Below the pieces are notes generated by a model that did not search any database, was not told where the DNA came from, and was given only the letters and a program-made list of their open reading frames with translations. Shown piece after piece: positions 11,101 to 23,300 of a stretch of DNA of 64,000 nt. The stretch covers positions 42,507 to 106,506 of the forward strand of contig JAULBX010010656.1 of assembly GCA_032358255.1 (NCBI GenBank), written 5' to 3'. The stretch is from Heterotrichella gracilis. Its lineage: Eukaryota > Sar > Xanthophyceae > Tribonematales > Xanthonemataceae. Position 1 is the stretch's first letter. Each line of letters starts with the position of its first letter. A program made the position numbers and the translations under genes.

Positions 11101-13533
11101 TGCTGAAAATGCACATGCACATGCGCACACCATGCATAGGCACCGAACCTCACAGCAACCTAACCTTGCGTGTGTAGTAAGTGTAGAACTTCTGAGCTGA
11201 GCGTGGCAAACTGTCCATTTGCACATGTTGCTACAAAAGCTATTATAGCTGGCATGTGCACATGCAGATGACATCCTCTGTGCTCCCTGGCGAAGCATTG
11301 ATGACACACATGGAGATGGTACCCCCTACATATTGATTTTTAAACGTATATACCTGTAGGGCATGTAACACAACCCAGGAAGTCAGCGGCTGTGGCACAC
11401 CCCAGGGATGCGGGCTTCACACAGCGGTTCACTACTGTATATTGTGGCCCACTATCATAGGACTCGTCGTGATGACTCACGTGGGTGAGATCCTCCATGA
11501 GTATGTCCCCAGCTGCACATCGGCTGCAGCCAAGATCTGCAAAGGAAAGATAGCATTAGCTACTCAGTATGAACCAGGAGGTGACTGCGCAGCACAACTT
11601 TTAGACGAGACATCACTGCCCATGATGATTGAAGCTTATGGGCACTACGCATGATGCGTTATGTAAATATAATATATTATCCAGCGGTGTCATTCAGCGC
11701 CGATCTGCATTTAGGCCTGAGGCAATCATGGATTTACTACTATCTAAGTACAATGTAGAAAAAATGCTGCCTAGACCTTCAGCATTAATATCAGTACTGA
11801 GAAGTTAAAGAATGGGTTTGTGTGCCAACTAAGCCCACACAGAGGCTCAGCCCTTCCACAATTATTTGGAAAAAACCATAGTTTACCAAGTTGAAGCTGC
11901 CAACTAGCCCAGCCCCATATAACAATATCAGCTGTGGGGTGATAGAAATTATGCAAAGCAAGTCTCGCAGTAAGCGCCGATCAGGCAATCATGCAAAAGG
12001 ACCTCGTCTACCTAGTAGCCAACTGGAATATTCCCACAAAATAGAGGGTCATCCTCCTCCAATTACATCCCAACTAATCCCAGCTATCTCCAGGCCTTGC
12101 CATTTATAGTAGCCACCCATGACTTTTGTAAAATTTGCAAATTATATTAAAATTATACAAAAACGATTGGCTAAAGTCCCTGGCTAAAACGGCTCCAAAA
12201 ACGCATGCATGATGTATGATGATTTGACTCGCTTTTCTGGTGATACTATATGGTACAGGGTCAGACCGGGTCTCCTGGCCAACACTTTACAGTAGGGAGA
12301 GAGGTGGTTGCCCTCACGGCCTCTGTAAGGTGTAAGGTATGCACCTGGCACGCAGGCTCCACTGGGGCAGCGCAGGTCCTTACTGCAGCGGAAGCACGTG
12401 GGCGGCATACCCACCTGAGTTTCAATTAGTGAGTATCCGGCCTGACACCTGTACATATGGAGAGTTCTTGCTTTAGTTCGGCAATGTGGATGTGTAATAC
12501 AAATTGGCCCAGTCCTGGCCCAGCAGTGCTTGAAGTCGTAGATACAACAGCAGGAATCTTTAGTATTGTCAGTATTGACAATTTTATTGTCCACAAAGAA
12601 ATTAAGTCAGGTTCATGGGCCACTGATGGATCGCAAAATCAGATCTTGGGTATTTTGAGTAGCAGTAGATTAGTGTGCTTGCACAAAATCCCATGCCAGG
12701 CTATTGTGCAAGCCTCCAGTGTAGATATTCAAGCCCTTACTTGGCGCAAGCGTTCATGTCGTCTTCCTTGCACTGTGCACATCCAGTTCCTCCGGACTTG
12801 CAGGAGGTGGAAGCAGCTAGCATCCGCCGCCCTGTACCACCTTCAAGCCCCTCGGCATCTAGCCGAGCAAGGCCCACCACCACGAGCAGCAGTAAGCCTT
12901 GCAAGCACAGCATAGGGTCAACTCGGTGACAATCGGAAAAACAGCGTTGAACAATCCCAAAGACAAGAATTTGTTTCTGGAGCGACTGGATCGCGGTAGT
13001 ACTATCCGTGTTGCAGGTGTTATATGTGAAATCATGGTGCCTACTATACGGATGGCCTTTTGGCACTGAAGCTTTTCCGCGCCATCCCACCAAGCACCGA
13101 AACTTCACAAGCTGGGCACACGGTGTGAGCACGCTTGTCAGGTTGTCAAACGTGTTCTCCCTCACCTAGTCTTGCAGGTGCCCATACGTGACACAATAAG
13201 GGGGTCCAACAATACCAATAACAATGTACTGCACAAGCCCACACACCAATGAATGACAGCGACCAAATGGCAGGTGGCAAAGCAAAATAGAATACCCCTG
13301 TCTATGCACGAGAAGCCTGTCTGATTCTGTGCGAATTCCTTCAGAATCGATCGAATTCGAAATCCCTGGTCCCCGGACACGATCCCGGCTGCGTACATTC
13401 GTACACGAACGAACGAAGGTGTTGACAAATTCAATCATAAAATTCCTACAAGTCTATCCCGGTGGGGGCCATCCTCGTTGCAAGATCACTTACCTACAGG
13501 CAGATATGTTCTACGCCTCCTGTCGGCTGTCAT
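5118..13533 (-). CDS. Secreted cysteine-rich repeat protein, copy 2 (complete, 867 aa)
   Basis: Exons in transcript order: 13494-13533, 12741-12897, 12345-12448, 11354-11536, 10887-10982, 10509-10683, 10133-10285, 9618-9784, 8599-8918, 7882-8181, 7421-7531, 6659-6861, 5853-6093, 5118-5471. They total 2604 nt, an open frame of 867 codons plus stop. All introns are GT-AG with the family phases. The start MTADRRRR leads through the exon 1-2 junction into a Leu/Val signal core, then GRRMLAASTSC. CxxC modules fill the rest, ending GCAACPPGKKL and a short tail MCVTA. No membrane anchor is visible. Exon 11 is 15 nt longer than in copies 3-5. Copy 2 is head to head with copy 3, whose start is 830 bp away. 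Introns carry palindromes at 8995-9030, 9291-9459 and 10398-10486. The function is not recognised. Confidence 0.88.
8995..9030. repeat. Short palindrome in intron 8 of copy 2
   Basis: 14-bp perfect arms (AGCTTGTGACGTTT and its complement) are separated by 8 nt. It lies about 260 bp from the larger palindrome in the same intron. Confidence 0.85.
9291..9459. repeat. Near-perfect 169-bp palindrome (fold-back element)
   Basis: Arms of about 84 bp meet at CATCTGATG with essentially no loop. I saw one mismatch (ATTTCATG against ATTCCATG). It lies in intron 8 of copy 2, between exons 8 and 9, and has no counterpart in the sister introns. It may be a fold-back MITE or a recent inverted duplication. 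No target-site duplication was established. Confidence 0.92.
10398..10486. repeat. Imperfect 89-bp palindrome in intron 6 of copy 2
   Basis: The core ACACCGTGTGTGTAAAC is followed directly by its complement. The outer arms (GCTTTTGCCAAA against TTGGTGCCAAAGC) pair with a few mismatches. It is close to exon 6 (10509). Confidence 0.85.
12898..13493 (-). other. Intron 1 of copy 2, with SINE-like sequence
   Basis: This lies between the two exons encoding the signal peptide. The part at 13320-13480 resembles 52745-52950 and 63720-63925 (see the SINE-like entries). Confidence 0.55.
13320..13480 (+). repeat. SINE-like dispersed repeat, member 1
   Basis: It shares the order of motifs CCCGGNNNNGATCCC, CGTACA/CATACA, a CACGAACGAA-like block and GGGGGCCATCCT with 52745-52950, and more distantly with 63720-63925. 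The motif around GATCCC resembles a tRNA B box (GGTTCGANNCC), which suggests a tRNA-derived SINE. No clear A box was seen. Confidence 0.45.
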
Positions 13534-14362
13534 CGTGGGCGGTCCTCTGTTGGGCGAAAGGATGCAGCGCATGCACTATGCCCAGGTGCAGGTGTGTCTT
13601 GAACCTGGAGCAGACAGTTTTCAACATCATAATCATAAGACACGAAACTACAGCAGACCGTTTCAGAAGTAATTGTGTGCGGTACACGTGCATGCATGCC
13701 AATGGTTATCGATGTTGGCTGAAACAATAAAGGGAGCCGCAATGCATCTGCATCCAACTTGCAGTTACTTAGTCTACCCACTTGTATGAAATAAGCCGCA
13801 AAGGCCCTGTTGCTCTCCAACTGCGTGCTGAGCTTTCGGCTTTTGGCGAGTCTAGACCCCAATTGCAGGGGGCAATTACAACTGTGAAGGCATCAATATT
13901 TGTGGGTCATAAGCGTCACTGAATACAAAGTTTGGCATCACCCAACTATGCATGGAAGCGCTTCTTCTGCACGCTCAAGATAGTGGGACGAGATACCCGC
14001 GTATCTTGTGAGTTGCGTCTGCATGCAGTGACACCGCAGTGACGTCTCGGATATCGTATCTATGCAGACTATATTGTTATTTGAAGCCGCGGGCCACTAG
14101 GTCTTTGCGACAAGTCTTATCACTCTTCTATCGCTTACCTTTACAAAAAACGGAGTTGTGGTTCTATCAAAGTGTTCAGACAAGGACTTGTCATGCATGT
14201 ATGCATCAAGCAAATGCTTGGCGATAGCTCGGCATTCTGGGTTTCTACAGCGGTCTAAGAGTTCCTCTTTGCAACTCCTGGCTGCAAATTTTCAATCTTT
14301 ATACTCAAGTTATTCTAGTAGTACTGCTGGTGCAGGCGCCCAACAAGGGACGTCCACCTGCG
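13534..14362. promoter_or_regulatory. Shared divergent promoter region of copies 2 and 3
   Basis: 829 bp separate the start codons of two intact divergent copies. It contains the family block GATACGATATCCGAGACG/GACGTCACTGCGGTGTC (reverse orientation, 14028-14064), also present upstream of copies 4, 5 and 6. TGACGTC is an ACGT-core motif of the kind bound by bZIP factors. No convincing TATA box was chosen. Confidence 0.6.
14028..14064 (-). promoter_or_regulatory. Conserved GACGTCAC upstream block (copies 2/3)
   Basis: The reverse complement reads GATACGATATCCGAGACG followed by TCACTGCGGTGTCAC. It is near identical to the blocks at 40649-40690 and 51694-51735. It is about 500 bp upstream of copy 2 and 300-330 bp upstream of copy 3. 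Confidence 0.65.
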
Positions 14363-17300
14363 ATGCAGCATGTGACAGCTGGCTGGAGGAGTAGCATCGA
14401 TACACCGCTGGTAGCAGGTGAGGTACTTGCTTGCTGCATTCCTTGCTCAGACAAAACCACATATGCTGGCGGGTATGCTATCTCCCGTCGATATTGACGT
14501 TGACACGGTTTTGCAAAGCCGGCATGAAAATCAAGGACGGTGGCCATCACAGTCACCACAGTCATGACCAGCAGTCACCGACTCGTTGGCTGGACAGTCA
14601 CGTTCAGGGAGCCAAAAGGCTAAAGGAGTACTTCCATATCAACTTAAATCACGTCGATTTTGGTGTAATCCCTTCAGCAGGGTTTCAGAGGCGCTAGCTA
14701 AGCTCCAGTACATTAAATTCGTACCTGCCATAAACCCTAGCAAAGGGTTGCAGCCTCAACTGGTTTCCGGTCACAAATAACTGAGTTGGGGCCCCCGGAT
14801 GTCCCCCAACTACTTCAAAAGGGGGGATTTTCTATTGGCGTTGACCATCCCTGAAGTGTCACCAAACCAGTGCATTCTGATATGCTGCTCACGTTATCCA
14901 GGCTTGCTGCTGCTTCTGGTGGTGTGCCAAGCTCAGCTGAATGGTGCTGCAACGGGGCTGGAAGGTGGCGGAGGCCGGCGTGTGCTTGCTGCTGCCGCCT
15001 CTTGCAAGGCTGGCGGAGCTGGATGTGCACAGTGCAGTGAATTCGACGACAGTGTGTGCCGCAAGTAAGGATTTGCACTCGAAACCTTTATGGCAGCCTG
15101 TTATGTGTGTACGTACAATTATTGTAATGTCAATGCATTCTAACACCTTGTACAACATGTAAATAACATGTTTTAGAACACAGTCGGAGATATCTTTACC
15201 AGTCCACTGATCATAAAAACCAATACCCAGCTTGGCACCCTGCTGCATGCCTGTACAGGTACGCAGCAAGACATGTCCCCCAATTCAAAAGTCTAGCATC
15301 TGCCCGCGAAGGGGTCATAAACTTCCTGAATCCATGGCTTGCTGCGTTTTAAGGCCCACTCCCCTGCGCACCCAGGTGCCAGTCCGGGTACACGCTAATC
15401 GGCACTCCCACCGATTATAGTAACTATCACAGTGGCGCTTGGTTCCAGTGCTTCAGCTGCAGCAAGGACCTGCGTTGCCCCGATGGAGCCTGTGTGCCAG
15501 GTGCGCGCACTGAACCCTATGCGGGGCGCCACCTTCCGCGCCATCTGCCGCAACCCCTTCAAATGCTTCATACGCATGTATATCTATGGTGTGTGGGGTC
15601 TTGCGCCTAGCACAATGAGGGAGGCAGTCCTGAATTGAGGACAGGCTCAGGGTTATGAGGCTCAAATGGCTTGACATGTAGGACGCATGGCAGGTTACCA
15701 AAGTGTATGGTTTTTGGGCAGCTATTTGGAAAACATTCATGGGGCAACCCCTGCAGGGCTACATGGGTGCCCTTGTCACTATGGATTTGCAGACTAAGAA
15801 CATACGAAAGTGGTACAAGCAATGCCAGGACAGGAACAGGTGGCGCAAGCTTGTACCTGGCTGATTGCTGATCCGGCTTTTGTGCTGGAATGCTTGCAAT
15901 TGACGAATTGATTAAATTATATCCAATGGTACTATTATTATGGTGCCCCAAAAACACTGTCAGCAAGTTCTTGGCTGAAGCTGGCTTGAATCAATTAGGC
16001 CGTGGTTGCCCAGTCCTGGGGGCACTCAATACTTGAATTCATTTAATTGGGGATGACCTCTAGGGTTACTTAAAAATTCTGTTGAAATCAATGGAATCAC
16101 TAGCAGTCATCCTGCGTTGTCTCAGCGTCTTCACCATAAAGGTACATTACTGATGTCACACTCTTCCTGGCAGGTTTTGGCTGCAGCCGATGCGCAGCTG
16201 GGGACATATTTATGCAGGAGCTCATCCCTGCGCTTGCCATTGATGGCAACGACGGTTGGCCAGACAACGCCCAGGTGCAGCGCTGCGTGAAGCCTGCATC
16301 CCTGGGGTGCGCCACAGCGGCTGACTTCCTGGGCTGTGTCACATGCCCTGCAGGTGAGAAGAGTTCAAAGCCATCTGCATGTGTGTACAATCGCCTTACT
16401 GGCAGTTGCTGGCCTGTGACAGTTATTAATGTACTATGCTGGACAGGTAATTACCTATTAATAATATATGCATTTATTAATGACAATTCTGATAAAACGA
16501 ATCGAGTGGTTTTTTTTATGTGCATGTGTGTATATGCCATTACATTACATAACTTGTCAACCTGCAAGGCTTGTTGTGGTCCACGACTCTGGCACGAGGC
16601 CACATGGCCAACCATGCACAACTTGCAGCGGGTACTATAGGGCATACATTAGCTTGGACATACTTTCTATTTGTTTAATTGATTACTTGAGCTGGTCTTT
16701 ATGCCTGCCTCTCATTCCCCTTGTGACCCATTTGCTGCAGGCACATCTCGGGTGATGGAGGCGTATTATTACAATGTATATGCCTTTTGGACAGGCAATG
16801 AAGACTACTACAAGCCCAGCAACAACTTCACTGCTTACTCAACAGGTATCATGGGAGGAAAAGAAGTGGGAGTGCTGAACAAAACACCATGGCATGCCAT
16901 GCCATGCACATATATGCCAGGAGCGTTGGTCAGAAAATGACGCCGCCGCCAGGATGCTTGTGAAACTTTGTTGACACAGACAGCAGGGAGGATGTAGTGA
17001 GAATCCAAGTTGTAGATAGCTGGTACCCATCCTGCTCCTGACAGCATCATTCTGTATTGGTTGACAGTAGGGGTGCAACAATAGTGGAGCCATCAGGCAT
17101 CAAGGTGTTACCAATCCTTGCACAGGGTCTTCCTGCGTGTCCTGCTCCAAGCTGGGCTGCAGCGCCTCTGCCTGCAAGGACACAGTTGGATGCACCTCCT
17201 GCCCTGCTGGCAAGCACTTAGGGTTCAGCGCAGACCCTCAGATGCCCATCTCTGTGCGCACGTGCATTGCTACGCCTGCCTTGACCAAGGCAAACTGCAA

Positions 17301-20300
17301 GTGAGTGCTCAAATTTGAGTTTAGAGAGCACCATAATTACATAAAGCAGGAGCATTGCAGGCCAGAGAAAGGAAGACGGAGGCTTTTGCCCTGGCTGCCC
17401 TCATAATTTCTTCGTACTTATTTATTCCTATATTCATTCATTTATTTATTTATTTATTTATTTATTTATTTGTTTATTTGTTTATTGATTCATCGTACTC
17501 AGGTTACTCAGGCTAACATACAGCGTTCGTTCTTATTGTACAGGCAGATTGCCGCCAGTGGCGCATGTGCTCAGTGCAATCAGGGCTACATGATGTACCA
17601 ACCGAAGCTTGCACCAGAAAGGACCATAAACGGGGCAACGTACAGCCTGCCACTCAATCTGGCCAACACGCAGTGCAGGAGCTGTGCAAGCTATGGGAGG
17701 TAGGCAGGACTTGATGCAAGTTCAACAGGTTGCATGCGCACAGTCCATCCGCAAGCGATGCACAACCCCATACGAGGGTTGCGTAATGAAATGTTGCTGT
17801 AAGCTGTTGTGTGATGGGGGTGCGTCGACAAAATACCAACAACTGCTTTTAGCTTTCTACTGCTCTTTCTCTTCTATTTCTATGGCATTTCTGTATGTAT
17901 TTCTGTTCTATTTCTATGCTATTCTGTTCATATTTCTGTTATATTTCTATGCCATTTCTGTATCTATTTCTGTTCTATTGCTGTGTACTCCTATTTCCCT
18001 CATTTCTCCTATTTCTTCTATTTCCCTCATTTCTCCTATTCCCGCTATTCCCCTCATTTCTCCTATTTCTCCTATTTCCCTCATTTCTGCTATTTCTGCT
18101 ATTTCTCCCATTTCTCCTATTTCTGCTATTTCCCTCCTTTCTCCTATTTCCCTCATTTCTCCTATTTCTCCTATTTCCCCTATTTTCCCTATTTCCCTCA
18201 TATCTCCTATTTCTGCTATTTCCCTCATTTCTCCTATTTCTCCTATTTCTGCTATTTCTCTTATTTATGCTATTTCTCCTATTTCTGCTATTTCCCTCAT
18301 TTCTGCTATTTCTCTCATTTCTGCTATTTCTCCTATTTCTGCTATTTCCCTCATTTCTCCTATTTCTCCTATTTTTCCTATTTCCCTCATTTCTCCTATT
18401 TCTGCTATTTCCCTCATTTCTCCTATTTCTCCTATTTCCCTCATTTCTGCTATTTCTGCTATTTCTCCTATTTCTGCTATTTCCCTCCTTTCTCCTATTT
18501 CCCTCCTTTCTCCTATTTCTGCTATTTCCCCTATTTCCCTCATATCTCCTATTTCTGCTATTTCCCTCATATCTCCTATTTCTCCTATTTCCCTTATTTC
18601 TCCTATTTCTCCTATTTCTGCTATTTCTCTTATTTCTGCTATTTCTCCTATTTCTGCTATTTTTGCTATTTCCCTCATTTCTGCTATTTCTCCTATTTCC
18701 CTTATTTCTCCTATTTCTGCTATTTCCCTCATTTCTCCTATTTCTGCTGTTTCTGCTATTTCCCTTTTTTCTCCTATTTCTGCTTTTTCTGCTTTTTCCC
18801 TTATTTCTCCTATTTCCCCTATTTCTGCTATTTCCCTCATTTCTGCTATTTTCCCTATTTCCCTCATTTCTCCTATTTCTGCTATTTCTGCTATTTCTCC
18901 TATTTCTGCTATTTCTTCTATTTCCCTCATTTCTTCTATTTCTCCTATTTCTGCTATTTCCTCTATTTCTCGTAACATGGCAGGTTTTTTGTTTTTTTTC
19001 CGTTTTGTTCTTGAAGGCATCGGAACCCCGCAAGTAACGTCGTACGCATGTATCTCGAGACGACGTCGACAGGCATGAGAACTTGTAGTGGTCCGTGATG
19101 TACCGTAACAGTTTCGATCGACGATGAGATCCGTAACATGTGAACGCAAACTAGACAGAGAGACGAACGTCCGATGAGTCTGAACGATCTGTGCTACGAG
19201 CATACAGGTTGCGAGGCCGATGTACAACGGAATGCAACGACTGAACCCCTAAATGCGAGGATCGGGAGTTTTGAGAAATAGGAGAAATAGGAGAAATAGA
19301 AGAAATAGGAGAAATAGCAGAAATAGGGCCCGGGAGGGAAAATAGAGAAATGATAGAAATGACAGAAAGTGGAGAAATAGGAGAAATAGGGGAAATAACA
19401 GAAATAGGGTTTTAGGAGAAATGGAAACAAGAGAAATAGAAATAAGAGAAAGCAGGAATATTTATAGACCCTGTTTCAGAAAGCAGGAAACATGCGAAAT
19501 ATTTCTTAGTATTTCTACACGTTCTATTTCTTAGAAATATGGCTATATTTCACAGTTGCATTTCCACCTCTATTTCTATGCTATTTCTCCTTATTTCAGA
19601 AATACAAAAGTATTCCTTGGTAGTTTGTGGGTTTGTCAGTAGTGTCCAGCCCCTTTATACTATGTCTTGAAGCTGGCATCATGCAGTGTTTGCCCTTGTG
19701 CCATGCTGCATTGCAGGATGGACAGTAGTGCTGTCACAATGCATGTGGTTGGTGATTGGTGATTTTAAATTGGTTCCCATCCATTGTCAACTGCAAATGC
19801 TGTGGTACTGGACGTTCCAGGTTCAAATTTTATACGCCTGCCAGTGTGGTCAACCTGGTTTCTGCCCCCTGGCAATTTTATGATCCTTGTGTGAGATTGC
19901 CACAGGTGCGCTAGTTGCGACCCTGCCAAAGGCTGCACCTCCTGCCCCAAGAATTTCCTGCTGGTGCGCGACCTCAACTGTACCCTAGGGTCCCAGGTCT
20001 GCCGCAGCTGCCAGGAGGTGCTGGGGTGCAAGGAGTGCAATGGAAAAATAGGATGCACCGGCACTTGTCCAGGTGAGAAGAGGATGCTGATCATGATTGC
20101 AAAGAGTTTTAGCAGTATGATTTGTGTAAAATGTATCCAATTATGATCCCATTTATCGTAATCGCTTGTTCCAACAAGGGGACAGTGTGTCACCCCATAG
20201 GGCCAACAGTGTCACTTCCACTCAGTGGTGGAGGCTTGGTGCAAGCACATGCAGATATACTATTTGACCGTGTAGGGACTGCACAGCCATATTTGCCTGG

Positions 20301-23300
20301 CTCTCGATTCCTGGCAGCAAAACAGTGGTGACTTACGATGTAGATGAGGTTGAGCTGCACTATAATTAACAAGCCTTCACCACGTGGTTCTTTCTTTGCA
20401 GGCAGCACCTTGCTAGCCACTGCCAGCAAGACTGACCAGGACTACCCCTCACTGGCTGGCCTGAAGGCATGTGTGCCCTTTGACAAGCGCCTGTGCGCAA
20501 CCATCGATCCAGTAAAAGGCTGCACCACATGCAAGGTGGCTGGCGTTCTATCAACCTACTACAATTCCCCCACAACCTACATCTCTGCCTTCCAAAACAC
20601 TTTTCAACGCACGTGCGAGGGCTGTGATCGTACTGTCTGTGCAATGTGCGCCAACGGAGGCAGCTGCCTCACTTGCGTTGAGGGCTCCTACATGCAGCCT
20701 GACATGGACGGGGGGCCTTACTGCAACGGCTGTGGAGCGGTGAGTGGTGTTTATAACTTGTACACATGGGAAAGCAAGCACATTATGCGCCATAATCAGG
20801 TGCCATACTTACTCATGCCTGCCTGAATCATATGAATGTTGCTAAACTATTGTAATCCCTTCCAACTCATTAATTTTGGAGGGAATTTGATACTTTAATA
20901 TATTTTCTCGAGTTCTTTCACCTAGCTACGCATCCTTTTTCATGGGGATTAAGCTGCTATGCTGCCTAAGAATTCAGGACATACAATGACATCTGCAACG
21001 GACATGCAAATGCCAAACCAGGCAGCCCACATCGTTGCTGACACCTAATCGCCACTGTGTGCATGTGCAGTTTGGCCCTGGCTGCGAGGCCTGCAATGTT
21101 GATGATGGCTGCACGTCAGTGACACCCAATGCCCGTAGTAAGGGGTACTACAAGTTCAAAGATGATGGTAATCGACTCGAAGTGCTAGGGTGTCCCTCCC
21201 ATTGTGCCAAGTGCGAGGACAACAAGGGATGCACAGCCTGCAAGCCAGGATACCTCTTCCGCGGCGGCGTTGATCAATACACCAATGCTGCTAATGGGGA
21301 GTGCATTGCTGTGTCCAGCCTCAAATGCGCCAAGTCAGATGCCAAGGGGTGCACGTCATGCAAGGAAGGATACTTTGTAAAAAAGGTGCGTGGCATGCCG
21401 TGCCAGTGGTGTCATGTTTCCATGATGGTAGACCAGGGATTAAGACCTGCAAAAAGGGTGGCAACCCGCCTGTGCATTTAAAAGGCATAATTTCCAGGCA
21501 GCCTGTTGCAAGCAGCCAACGCCATGGCCGTTTGACAGCTTTACACTCCTCCAAGGTGTATCCTCCCCGGGCGCGCCTCGGGAAGGGTTCATGTGACGCT
21601 TTGAATTGAAGGATGAAGGATCATGGATGCACATGCAGACAAGTTTTGTCAATAGTATCGCGCGGGTCCCACAGCAAGCTTGTAAGGCCTATACGGCCTC
21701 ATCTATTGATTCAATATTGATTCAAAATTAAATTGGTCTCAGGCCTTTCAGTTGTTCATGAATGCAAGCAAATATTTCAAATTATACAGTGCATTCCACC
21801 AGCCAGGGGTTTGCATGCTGATGCGAGCCTTGTGAGACTATGACAGCATCCAATGCTTGATGTCGGTGAGTGCATTTCAAGGGGATGCAGACGTAATCGA
21901 TGATGATTGATGCATGCGCAGGAGTTATACTACAAGGGAAGCCTCAATGTGTGTGTGCAGTGCCACACTGGCTGCGCGGGTGCTTGTGTGGCGGACAAGG
22001 GATGCCTCAAGTGCAAGGTGCGCAGGGTAGTGGTGGACAGGCCATGGCCCACCATGCAGCCTTTGTCTACCATGCGAGCATGCCCTAATTTTGATGATAT
22101 GTACACAAACTGATGGACAAGAGCGAATTGATGTGACGACGGAAAACTGGTTTTGTTTGCCACTGGATCTGTGTAGGGTGAAAATGGCTGGTGCAATAAG
22201 CAGCATCCTGTTTAAGCCAATATTGTATTAATTTAATTTAGTACGATGAAATGAATTTAAATTGCATTTAACCATTGAATTTAACGTACATAAAACTATA
22301 ATTTTTTATTTAGAAGGCATAGCATTTAAACAAATGAGGCATCGCATGAGAAGTTGAAAACCCTTTCATTATTTGGCCCCATTGGGTTTATTTGCGTAAT
22401 TGGCCAGGTGCCACCCTAGTAGCCCGGGATTGGCCTTTCTTTTAAGCCAGGAAAATGCACTCCGGAAATTCTGTAAATCACGAACCACCCATGCCCAATA
22501 CGCTAATGGTTGGCCACACTGAAAATGTTGGTTTGACAATCTTGCTGCTGAGCTTCAGTCGCCTGAATTGATACATGGTTGGCAACATTCTTGGCCTATA
22601 AAACTGGAGCGCATGCATATACAAAGCCCAAGTACAATAAATCATAAATTAAGATAGGGGGTAGTACAGCAAATAAGATCATTTAATCACATGGCATGTC
22701 ACACGGTGTCTGAATTCAAAGTTGGTTTCCGTCATCTAGATGAATGATAAGGAATATTGCATGGAAGCGGATGTGTTTATCACTGAATAAAGTTGTCATC
22801 ACAGTGAATGCCACCGTGTGTGTGGGACACCATTGGCCACCCAGGCCGCTGTTGATCCAACCCAGTGATAGCACCAAACAACTGTGAAATCGGCTACTGC
22901 AGACCGGCTACTACTCACTTCAAGAAAAGCTTTTCACTGACCGGGACGAGGAATACAGTGGACCCTACTCAGCATGCCACACATGCAAAAGCATGTCAGA
23001 GCAGATACGCTCCATAGATGTTGAAGACACAGTCTTTCCCGCTGGCTACCAGAGAGCAGATGGATGTGCCACTTGCACCGAGGACACGGGCTGCACTTCC
23101 TGCAAACCAGGGTACTACATGTGAGTGCGGTCGATACTGGTATAACACGTGCTAGTGATGCAAGACAGGTGCAATGCCATGCTAATCAGCCTTGCTAGGA
23201 GGAGGAAGAAAGGAAAAAGCAAGGTCAGGAGGCCACCTGCTCACACCAGGGCACCCCAGGGCTAATACAGGATCTTATATATTCTGCAAATTAAATATTT

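Noticed and set aside
17684-19078. Very long open frames rich in Ile-Ser-Pro, Leu-Phe-Leu or Arg-Asn repeats on both strands
   Set aside because: They are produced by the 9-bp period of the minisatellite, which keeps all frames open. They lie in an intron between conserved exons 7 and 8, with no start or splice context of their own.
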